A DNA stretch of 64,000 bases from Eupeodes corollae (Eukaryota > Arthropoda > Insecta > Diptera > Syrphidae): assembly GCF_945859685.1 (NCBI RefSeq), contig NC_079148.1:57050421-57114420 (forward strand). The letters are read 5' to 3'. Within the stretch, counting starts at the first letter, position 1; each line of letters starts with the position of its first letter. The position numbers and the translations under genes were made by a program. The notes below the pieces were generated by a model, which was not told the DNA's origin, searched no databases, and saw nothing but the letters and a program-made list of their open reading frames with translations. Positions 27,301 through 39,300 of this stretch are shown here, one piece after another.

Positions 27301-30300
27301 AAAATTCGGTGAATATGGCTTCGAAACGTCCAAAATTCAATTCCTGTGGATGCAGTGGTAATTCGACAATAACGTGGTTTTAAAAATACTTATATCAAAA
27401 CACAAACGAAGATCTTTGGTTCAATTCAAACTGCTCTAAGGCCCAAACTGTGAAGCTTTAACGAAATGGATAGTCTTGGGCCTACAATTCCTGAGGCAAA
27501 TGGGCCTTGTTAGCTAATAATCCGAAATTTCTTTTACACTAGCGTGAGAAATGTTGAGCTCCTCAGTTCTATGAAGGGTGTCAAACTCTCAGTTGCGGCC
27601 ATCACATTTTTATCTTTGCACACCTTATGACAGCGACGAGGACATGGGGACCGTGATAATAAATGAATTGCTCTTTATTGCTCGAAAATACTCATTCACT
27701 GAGTCATATGTCAACTTTTATTCTTCAATCTATTTTTAATTATTATTTATATGTGTTGGTATTTCAATAAATTTTCTTATTAACACATATTAAATTTATT
27801 TATCCACAATCGATTTAATATTTAAATCAACCTGATTTTGTGTTTAATAAAAACTGACAGAAAAGCTTCTTAACGTCAGAACACACATTTATGTCCATTT
27901 GATTGGCTTGATGACGCGAGAAGCAGTAATTTTCTTTAATTCACAAAAACTTGATATTTTCGTCACAACAAATTTATTTATGTCTTTTTATTCAAAGAGA
28001 AGAAAAGCAATCGTGTTAAATTTATTCAAACAAAAATTGAAACAAAAGAAATTTTTGTTTATATTTTTAGAAAAACAAAACTACCAACAAAATAAAGAAA
28101 AACTTAAAAGAAATTAAGAGACACCCCCCCACTCCCAATGACATTGATTACAAAAACAACTATGAGAATATACTACATCATTGAACATCATTAATTGTTG
28201 AATTGTGACGTGGTAATTGCTATACCTGTTACCTACACCTACCTTACAATAATAATAATCGAAGTGATACATTTTAATTGGAAGCAGTTGAATCAGTTTA
28301 AAACCTTTTTAAAAACAATATAAATTATTTATTAATGAATATTCTGACGTTTTTAAAATATGTTTTTTCTTTCTTTTGTTTGTTTGTCGAAATGCCAATA
28401 TTATTATTTGTGCGAGACCTTTTCAATCTTTATATACATTTCTAGAGATAATAGTTTGTTTTTATGATTTTATTAAGGTTTTTGAGTCAACACAACAGGT
28501 TGAGCGAGTGATTAGATAAATACAAAAAAAAGTGCGCAAAAGCAACCAAGCAGAAAGAGCTACTTTGAGGAAATAAAAATTCCCATACGATATTTCATAT
28601 CGATACAAATTATTTAGAAATATAATAATAATACATTTCAGACATTTATATAAAAAAAAGAATAGGGCTTCTTGCGTCTCTGTAATGAAGTGGTACATAC
28701 GGAGACTTTTGGTGATGAGTCTTGTCATGTAGGTCACTGCGTGTTTTAAAGGACCGAGGATGTGATGTTTCAAGCGTAAAATGTTTGCATAAATGAAACA
28801 AATAAGTGGACTACTATCTAAAGATCAATTGTGCCCCCTTCTAGAACTGGGTATGGCTTTCAATTTCACAGTTTTCCCCTACGTTAATCTTAGATAGATA
28901 GATAGATATTTTATTGGCAAAGAAAAAGTTACATTGTTTACAATATTTTTAAGTCATTGCACAGCACAGAGATATGATATCAATTTGTATCTTACTACTG
29001 AAAATAATAATTATGTTTTAAACAGCATGTCTATGTCTTAATATTTATAAGTTTGAAGGAAAACATTGCAAAGAAAAAACCTTCATTCGAATTTTGTTTA
29101 TAATTATATCACAGATATGTAATGCTTAAATTTAATAGGAACTAATTTCCGAATAAATATATAAATAAATAAATAAATAAATAAATAGGCAAACAAATAA
29201 GTTAATAAATACACGAATGAATTAATTAATGAGTAAATAAGTAAATAAATAAATAAATAAATAAATAACTAAGCAACGAAGCAGAAAGAGCTACTTGAGG
29301 AAATAAAAATCCCCATACGATATTTCATATCGATACAAATTATTTAGAAATATAATAATAATAATCATTTCAGACATTTATATAAAAAAAATAGGGCTTG
29401 CGTATCTGTAATAAAGTGGTACATACGGATACTTTTGGTGATGAGTCTTGTCATGTAGGTCACTGGGTGTTTTAAAGGACCGAGGATGTGAAGTTTCAAG
29501 CGTAAAATGTTTAAATAAATGCAACAAATAAGATATAAGTAAGTGGACTACGATCTAAAGATCAATTATGTCCCCTTTTAAAACTGGGCATGGCTTTCAA
29601 TTTCACAGTTTTCCCCTACGTTAATCTTTTTTTTTAGAAATATGCGTTTCCGTCGTACCATAATTGAAAGGATATTGCTTTTTTCTACTTACAACTAGTA
29701 GTGTCCCAAGCGTTGCCTCCTTTGATTCATGAGTTCTTCACATTTCAATCACAGATCAGGTGTTTTCTCAGGGAATTTCACTATTGACAACTGCCTTGGT
29801 TGTGAAGCCAAGAATTTTTTTCTATTATTTCAATATTATTTTATTAAATATAGTATCTAGTTGTATAATTTTCGCCAAAAGTTTTTGTAACCCTGAACAC
29901 ATGCTCGTGCATTTGTTTCTTTACCTAATAAAAATGCAAATCAACCAAAAGAAATCATTAGTAAATCTCTTTAAAAAAAAAAATGACTATAATATTTTGA
30001 AGCTTTCTAACAATTTAAAACCATCTAATTTATGTTTATATACAGTTTGAAAGAGAAAGTCAATAATTTTTTGTAATAAAAAAGGAAGAAATTGTGTGCT
30101 TTTATCAATAACTCGATTTATTTACATTCTGTTCAATAATAATAGTTAATATACAAATATTGATAAGTCGTCTACGTACCAGCTAATATCAATTAAAATT
30201 AGCAAGTTTGCTAGATTGTATATATTATTTTGTCATCAGGTGCCATTTGTAATAACTAATTCAAATCAAACAAAGCTTAAAACAAAACATTTTATTATCA

Positions 30301-33300
30301 GTTGTATAAATAAAAGATAAATAATAGTAGAAAAATATAGACCTTTTGCTTTTACAAACTAACAATTTCTATCGAAGAAACGGACCACGTCAACGGAAAT
30401 GGTAGTATAAGTCCTATAGATAAATACATACATGTACTCACAATTCTTATAATCTTTGAGTTCTCATTGATTGCGCGTGTAAAAATTAATTAAAGGTGTT
30501 CATTTGATAAGAAATATTCAAAAAAAAAAAGTATAAATAAAGCGATAAGATAATAGAGAACATGAAAGAGTCGTACATAATTGCTTTTGTTTCACTTGGG
30601 TGTTTCTAGTATAAACAATTAATTTAAATAAAATCAACTATCTAAAAATATGCCATTTGAGTTTATTAATTATTTGGAAATTTATTAGTCTAAGCGCTGA
30701 TTGTTGAATCATTTCCCTCGCTTTAAAAATTTAAAATCACTTAATTGATTAATCTCCTCTATCAAATTCTGGTCGAAATTTTTTCATTACTGTTGAATTG
30801 ATGGAGTTCCAGGTTAAAATTGGTGTCAAGGAAAAGATCATTTTGTTGCAAAAATTTAAATAATAAATATTAAAATGTCTTTAATGTATAATGTCCCTGA
30901 AATTAGCATCAGCTTCATGCTCTCTTTCTAGAGAGTTTTCCATAACACTTCGGATAAGATCTGGTTATAGCACATGTTTTTCAGCACTAATTTTCTTTTT
31001 TACTTTTTGTACTTACTTTAGTCTTCAAATATTAATTACTTACTTACTTAAGGTGACGCTACAGTCCGGGGCGGACCTGGGCCCTAACCAACATGCGTCT
31101 CCAGCCAGCTCAGTCCCTAGCTAGCTGTCTCCAGTTTCGCACGCCAAGTTCTTTTCCGACCTTGAAAGAGCAGCGTGCATTCTCCATCGTCATTCTGTCA
31201 TTCAGTTCGTCGTTATAGCTTCTCCTCCATTCTCCATCTATGCGTACGGGACCAAAAATCACCCGAAAAATTTTTCTTTCGAAGCATCCTAAGACGCTCT
31301 CATCTTTCTTTGACAGGCCTCAGCGCCATAAATGAGAACCGGGATGATGAGTGTCTTATAGATGGTGATTTTAGATGCTCGAGAGAGGACTTTACTTCTC
31401 AATTGCCTTCTAAGTCCAAAGAAGCAGTGATTTGCAAGAGTTATTCTTCGTTTGATTTCTGCCCTGGTGTCGTTGTCTGTATTAATAGCGGTGCCTAAGT
31501 AGACAAAGTCCTTAACTACCTCAAAGTTATAGCTGTCCATAGTGACGTTTTGTCCAAGACTTCGTTGTTTAGTGTCCTTTTTTGATGACAGCATATACTT
31601 GGTCTTGCCCTCATTGACCACTAAACCCATCTTCTTCGCTTCCGTCGCAATGCTCAAAAACGCTCCACTGACATCACGCTTTGATCTTCCAATTATGTCA
31701 ATATCATCTGCGTATCCGAGTAATTGGATGGACCTTTGGAAGATTGTGCCTCTAGTGTTGACGGTTGAGTTTTGCACAATTCTTTCCAGAACGATGTTGA
31801 AGTAGTCGCATGACAGTGCGTCGCCTTGTCTAAAACCTTTTGACATCAAATGCATCGGTAAGATCTTTTCCGTCCTTGAAAGAGCAGCGTGCATTATCCA
31901 TCGTCATTCTGAACAAACGGATAAGTTTGACAGGAATTTCAAAACTAGACATTGCTCTGTAGAGCTCTTCCCTATAGATGCTGTCATACGCGGCTTTAAA
32001 ATTCGATAAAGAGATGGTGGGTATCGATTTGAAGCTCCTGGGTTTTTTCCAAGATCTGCCGTAGTGTGAATATTTGGTCGATAGTGGACTTTCCTGGTCT
32101 GAAGCCACACTGATAAGGACCAATCAGGTTGTTGACGAAATGCTTCAGACGTTCACATAATACGGCAGAGAGGATCTTATACGCAATGTTAAGGAGACTT
32201 ATGCCTCTGTAGTTGGCGCAGTTTAGAGGGTCTCTTTTCTTATGTATCGGGCACACTATGCTGAGATTCCACTCATCGGGCATGCTTTCTTCCGACCATA
32301 TTTTGCACATGAGTTGGTGCATGCTCCGTACCAAGTCATCGCCTGCTGCTTTGAATAGTTCGGCAGCAATGCCCTCTTCAAATATTCCTGCTTAAAAAAG
32401 TCTGATGCAGTCAAATCCGGAGATCGTGGAAGTCAGTTATATTATAATTTTTGGAAATTATGCGATCGCAGAAAACTTCAAAGTAATTGCGCCGATGGAT
32501 CAAAATTAGGTACTCAGTATCCCAAATGCGGCAATTTTATTTATTTTAATCTTTAATTTTTTTCTTCAATTTGATTTTGTGTGGAATAAGCTGCAATTAG
32601 ATTCTTAGAACTCAGAAAAAACACCGAGTTGATCAGATCACTTAGTATCGGGGTTTCCCATTCTCCACAACAATTGCTTTCCACATGCTTTTCAAGTCGA
32701 GGTCTCCTAGCTACATTTTCTTGTTGACGAAATTATATCAACAGTGCTGTCAAAATACGAACGACAAAAACAGTGTTTCATATTCGCTAAACATTTAATT
32801 TTCTTTTTTTACGAACTTTTTCATAATCATACCCAAAAAAAGATCAGATTATGCCAAGAAATACATACAGGGTATCCATTCCATATTCGAACCCCTTGAA
32901 TAAAAAGTTTGAATGTTTTCCTCATCCAAAATGACTTCAAATATAAAAGTAATAACAAAGGGCAAGTTAAGTAAGTTCATGGGTGATATATTTTATAAAA
33001 TTTCTAGTTGGTACAATTCATTTTTCTCGAAAAACTCAAAAGAAAGAAAAAAACTACAGTAATATTGTGTCAATTTCATAATCGTACCCTGTTTTAATCA
33101 GTTAAAAAAAATTTGCTTTACTATTTTGTGGCATAATCTTTGGAAGTAATTACAGCTTACAATCCTCTTGGCATTGACCTTACCAATTTTTTTCGTTGTT
33201 TCCGAGGTTATTTGTGACCATTCATAGAGAATTTTCTCAAGTCGTTTTTGTTCTTAATGGTACATTTGCAGATTACATCTCTATCGGATTAATGTCTGGT

Positions 33301-36300
33301 GATTGTGGGGGGGGTTTCCAAAACCTCTCTGCAATTAATAATCCTAATAAAAAGTAAAGTTGTTTTCTAGACCCATTTGTGCAGTACTATCAAATCGAAT
33401 TCGTCTTCAGAACATCGATGTAGATCTTGTGATCCATAATTGCTTCAATTATGTGCAGTTTCCTAACACCAGCTGCTGAAAAACAACCCACCACCATGTT
33501 TAAAGGTGTGTTTTGTGGAAGGTATTCAGTATTCGGCTTACGCCAAACCATTTGTCTGCCATCCGCGCCAAGAGTACTGAACTTTGACTCAATCAGACTC
33601 ATCCTGGAAGTTCCTTAGAGATTTCACTTGCTTTTCTTTCCATTTTCGATAAATTCTGAGACAAATTAGACGCTTTTAAAAATTCTAAATTACTTTAGAA
33701 TACTTTTAATAATAGCACATGAATTAACAAAATGCATTTGATTGAAAATGCAAGGGAAATAAAAGCTGCTTGGCAACTTGGAACTAAGCGTACGAATATG
33801 AAATTGATCTATTAGGAAATTATTTTAACCAACTAAGAAAATTTGATAAAATACATCAACCATAAATACATTGCATGTGGTATTAATGTCCTACTCTAAG
33901 CCATTTAGGATCAGGAGAACATTCAAAGTTTTAATAGAAGGGATACGAATATGAAATTGATACACAGTATGTATGTATGTTTAATTTTATGCGCACATAT
34001 ATCGCTACTTAGTTAACGCATTTTACAAAATTGTTCACAAACAAAATTTAGATGAGTTTATTAATTTTAAAACAAACAACAAAAACGAAACCCATAAATG
34101 ATTGATTTAAAGTTCTATAAACTAATGGTCAATCTCAAAAAAAATTAATCTTTTTTGTTAAGTGAGAAAACAATGAAATATACATACATAAAGTACTTAA
34201 TTCATAATCAACAGTTTTTAATACCCTTTCATTCATTCTATTTTGCATTGAAAAAAAAACAACAAAACTAAAATGTATTCTCAAAAATAAACACAAACTT
34301 TTATCCACCAATTAGAAAATTTTATTCAACTTAAAGAGACGTTCACAAAGAACATCCCACACATTCAAGTCTTCTCAGTCAGAAAACGATGAGTTTGATA
34401 AAATAGCATATGTTCATAGGTACTCATTGCATGTATGTATATTAAAACTTATACTTTCTATATTAGTAAATAATCCGGATTAGGGAAAAGTCAAGACAAA
34501 AATACATTTTGAAATCACATGGATCGCCAAATGGAGCCAAAAATAAAATTGTTCGTTTGCATATAAAAGAGACCGAATAATTATTGAAATAAATCAAACA
34601 AAAACAAAAGAAATAAACAAAAACAAAGACAAGAAAATGAAAAAAAGAAGAAAACAAAACTGAGAACCCGCACTAGCAAAGCGAAAGTGAAAGTGTGACA
34701 ACACTGGCTTGCTCTGTGCCTGGCTAGCTAGCTCATAGCTGGCGTGCTGGTAACGCATGTGTTTAATTTTCGTCTAGCAACAGCTCAATTTATCGATTCG
34801 TTTCGTCCGCCTTTGCTGATTTAGTTAATTTTTTTATGAATAAACTACGAAAGTATATTACGTGCGTAACTATAAGTGATGCATTCAAATTTATGAAGTG
34901 GGTTAAATAAAAAGAAGAAAAACACGTCTTCCATTCTCCCTTTTGACAAAAAAGAAACTATAAACGACGTAAAAACCCTAAATTAGTAATTATTGTTAGG
35001 GCTTCTTTGGTTTGGATGCAGTTCTGCAAAAGACTTGTATAGTTTGACCTAAATATTATTTCTTAATCATTGAATCCCACATGCAAACCATATAATCAAA
35101 ATTTATATTCATTGCAAATGTAATAAAAATGATTAACAAAAGATTTTTTCTTCCAATTGCAGGCACAACGTCCGGAAAATACAGTAATGCAAGCACTCGA
35201 ATCACTCAATGATTCACAAGTTAATGATTTTCTAAGTGGCAAAACGCCTCTGAACCTAAGTATGCGCCTCGGCGATCACATGATGTTAATACAATTACAA
35301 TTGAGCACGGTTAACCCAGCAAGTCCCTCATCTAGCGGCAGTAGCCGCTCAAGATCCAGTCAACGAAGTAGTCGTTCTTCATCTAACCAGACACAAAATT
35401 CATTAAACACCAATAGTAGCAATAGCAACAGCGTAAGCAGTCACACCCACCATCATCAACACCAGCATCAGCATCACCATTCGTCTGTGGCTAGAAAATT
35501 AAATGTTGATGCTGCTCCAGGACCACTTACTACTGCAAACGGAACTAATATAACTGCAGATAGTTCAGTAGTTGCTACTACAGCACCAACTTCAGTCGAA
35601 CCCACAACAACACCAACAACAAATGCAACTCGAATTTCAACAACGTCATCGAGTATGCATCACCAGGGCAGCCCTTCAACCTCAACACAAATTCGAACCC
35701 CTGGTGGGAGAGACCTGAGTTCATTTCTAACAAAAAGAGATTTTGAGAGTCTACAAAATATTGTTAAAAGTATATCGATGGGTCACCATCCTGCGCACGC
35801 TTCAACTTCGTCGTCTGCTAATGGTTCGTCTACTTCGATGGAAGTGGTGAAAGGTGTAAGCGTCGTCGGAGAAACCAAACCAGCTAAATGTTGTGTTTCT
35901 ACCCCAGCGACATCAACTTCCTACGCACTTATGGAACAATCCCCAATAAAATCTCTGTCTAATTTGGTTTCGAGTCCCATAAAAACAACCTCAATTAAGA
36001 ACATTCCTATAAGTAGCCATCCTAAGTACACTTCTGAGTTGCTAAATGGGTCCACATCTTCGTCGGCGTCCAGTAAAACAGTTACCAGCAACGCAGATCC
36101 GATATCAGCAAAGCTAACATCTTGCTTGTGCACTCGTTTGAACACCAGCAGCAAGAATTGCGAAGTCAACCCTTGTCAGTCACGCAGCAGCGAAACTCCG
36201 TCAGCTGATTTCTCCACCGACCGCACCTTGGCCACCAGTACACCAAACCATAAATCGAATACTAACACCGGCAATCAGTCGTCGTTATCGCCGTCAAGTT

Positions 36301-39300
36301 CTCAATCGGTCCTTTCGACGGCATTACTGCACAAAACAGCGAATAATCCTATTGGCCGCAAACATCGGCATCATCATCACCACCATCACCACCACCATCA
36401 TCATCATTACCACCAACACAATAGTAGTAGCAGTAGTAGCGGAAGCGCAAATCTGCGCAAGAGCTTGACAGCTGAAGATAATAGCATCTCTTTATCAGCA
36501 GATAAAGTCAATTCGGTTGTGGAATCTAATGATAGTGCATTGTCTCTTTCTACAAACTCTTCGACTCTATCAAATTCGCATGATACCAGTAATGCTAGCG
36601 ATACATCAACAACTGCTCCGCCACCGTCTGTGGAATTGGATGATTCTGGTATCACAGTTACCGATACTCGCACACTTGCTGAAGCATCTAGAAATCTAAC
36701 ACAAACACTTCGTAAACTGTCCAAGGAAGTTTTTACAAATAAAATTGATCTAACTAGTGAAGAAATAGCTCGGAAAAGCAGCTCAGGGGCAGTTATTGAA
36801 TCAATGAAAAACCACGGCAAGGGTATTTATTCGGGAACATTTTCGGGCACTTTGAATCCTGCACTACAAGACAGATACGGACGTCCAAAGCGGGACATAT
36901 CTACTGTCATTCATATTTTAAATGACCTGCTTAGTGCAACGCCGCAATATAGTAGAGGAGCTAGAATAAGCTTTGAAGCACCATCGACATCTTCGAAAAG
37001 CAAGCAGGTAAGCTAGTGTTACATTTATTGTTTTATAAGTATTAAAAAATAAATTTACGTTTCTAGTTTTTCTTGATCTGAAAAAATAATACTTTATTGT
37101 AATAAAATATTGAGATCCTTTTTCATTACGTTTCGTTAGGATTCAATTATTTTTAAAGCTGAAAAATGTGTATCCATTCGCAAAGACTTTTTAAGTCTTG
37201 TTAGCATTTATGTGCAGGTCGGTGGTACATTTATGCTTTACAATCTCTCCTACTACTTGTCGGTGCAGGTAAAATGAAAAACTCTCAGAAAAATATCCCT
37301 CTAAAAGTACCCTATAGTGTTCTTATTCGCATCTGACAGGATGGGAATGATAAGTGTCTTTTAAAGGCACAAAATTGCTTGGAAAAAGGGCGTTCATACC
37401 TAATTTTCTTTTTGTTCAAAAGAAGAACTAGTTAGTTTGGAAGCGCTAAAATTTATAATGAAGTCTAGGAATACGAAAAACTTAACTATATGTCAGTTGC
37501 AGCTGTTTATAAGAAAGTTTTACCATGGAAACATGTCCTGGGTATTTTATATTATCATTACATTGCAATAATTGACCCTTGGACTTATATTTTCTTATTA
37601 TGCTATGCATATGCGAAAATGACGCTGGTTTCTTCGAAAAAGATGTCAAAGGACAGCAGAAACTGAATAGATTAGATAAGATTGGTTTTTATTTTGATAA
37701 CGTTGATTAACATTTTTTTTATTGCCGTCAGCTCAATAATATATTTAAAAACTTTCATTTATAATTCTACTTCTATAGAGAAGAGCTAGCCTGTAGAATT
37801 GTATAATTTTTTAACTGGACATATTCCAACAAAGTGTAAAACATCATTCCTTTAAATTGCACAATGACCATATAATTGGTAAGTCATCTCTATTAGGTAT
37901 AAGATTCAACTGCATAACTTCACCTCTCAATTTAACCATCATTGAAATTTCGTCAATGCTATTATCATCCCTAAAATAATTCCTCTCTTCCAAGTTGTGA
38001 TTTAGATGACAGTAGAGCTGTCTGTATATATGTAGATCCCGTGGCGTCAGTCATGTATTTCTCTCGTTGTTTTATGTCCACTGCAGAAATGAGCTGGTAT
38101 AAAGATTCTTTTAAATCATCCTGATTATTACATAAAAGGTTAAGTTCCATTCCACATTCTCTTGCAAAATTTATCCAATCATCACACCAACTTGTTTTGG
38201 ATCGTATTACTTGAAGCGCTGCTATCTTCGGAAGCCTATTATTGCTCATCTTCATAACTCTCAAGATGTAATCGACTTGCATTTTTCGGGTTCTAATGAA
38301 CATAGGTGATAATCCTGATTCCAAAATAATAACTTAGCATGACAGACTTAGATACCGCTTCAAATATCTTAAACTTCAAATTCACTTTAAGGCTCAAATG
38401 GGCAAACAGATCTTTGCCTCTTAAGCTTTAAAGTCCATACATTTAGAATTGGCAATAAATTAATGAATAGAGATCGGGCTCAAAAAACTGTTTACAATAA
38501 CCAATGCAGTGCAATATATTCTTCTAATACTGGACATAGCCTGCTTGTTGCAAAACTAAATACAAATTTCGATATAAAATCATGATTTTGCATCGATCAA
38601 ATCGATTAGGTTAAGATAAATCAATTTCAAACACATTATCCCAAAGAGTTGCACTCATAAACTTGAGTATATGTATTTAGATTATTTGGAGTTGTGTTAT
38701 GAGGAGTATAATACACTCTTTTGTCTTTTAGTTTCCAGAAGTTTGCGTCTTTGATGAACGAGTGGTTCATATTGTTTAGACCTCGAACTTTAGGAAAATC
38801 ATCCTAGATTTGTTATCTTTAAGCCATCTTATCTGGGAAGGAAGATGCGTTTGAACGTTCACTTTACATGTTTCTTCTTTAAGCTTCTTATAGCTCAGAT
38901 CTGCTTCACAGTATTTCATTATTTTGCTATGATTACCATGTTTTTATCCGAAACGATTCCTTAAAGAACTAAGAAATAGTTTAAATCCTTGTTCGCTTTT
39001 TTGCAAAGTTCAAGTATCCATTACTACTACTATTAAAGTACCTTAGGTCGATTAAAACACTCACTTATTTTCAAGAGAAGATGATTCCATTAAGTTTTTA
39101 AAACAAATTAAAAACATAACTATTAATATTTTATATCCTCACAAAGCAAGCATCAAAAGACACAAAGACTCTGAGAAAGAATGCAAAACAATAATCTCTA
39201 ATATAGAAGCTTCTATTATACAAATTATAAATTCGTTTAAATTCTCCATTTCCACTTCATAAAATGAATATTAAATTTTGTTTTCTTTATTTCCAGTCTT

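Larger units (their letters stand above)
23854..35162 (+). other. stx intron 2 (11.3 kb)
   Basis: Bounded by GTAAGT and TTGCAG. It carries a MITE at 24707, a LINE copy at 25780, a duplicated 350-bp segment at 28541/29272, a LINE at 31033 and a Tc1 element at 32868. The stretches 23854-24706, 26494-28540, 29628-31032 and 33968-35162 show no gene or recognisable repeat; 24000-24600 is GC-richer than its surroundings. Confidence 0.8.

Noticed and set aside
29155..29268. CRISPR-like or tandem array
   Set aside because: It is an imperfect AAAT microsatellite without spacers.
36407..36820. 137-codon antisense frame in stx exon 3
   Set aside because: Shadow of the Ser-rich coding strand; no independent support.
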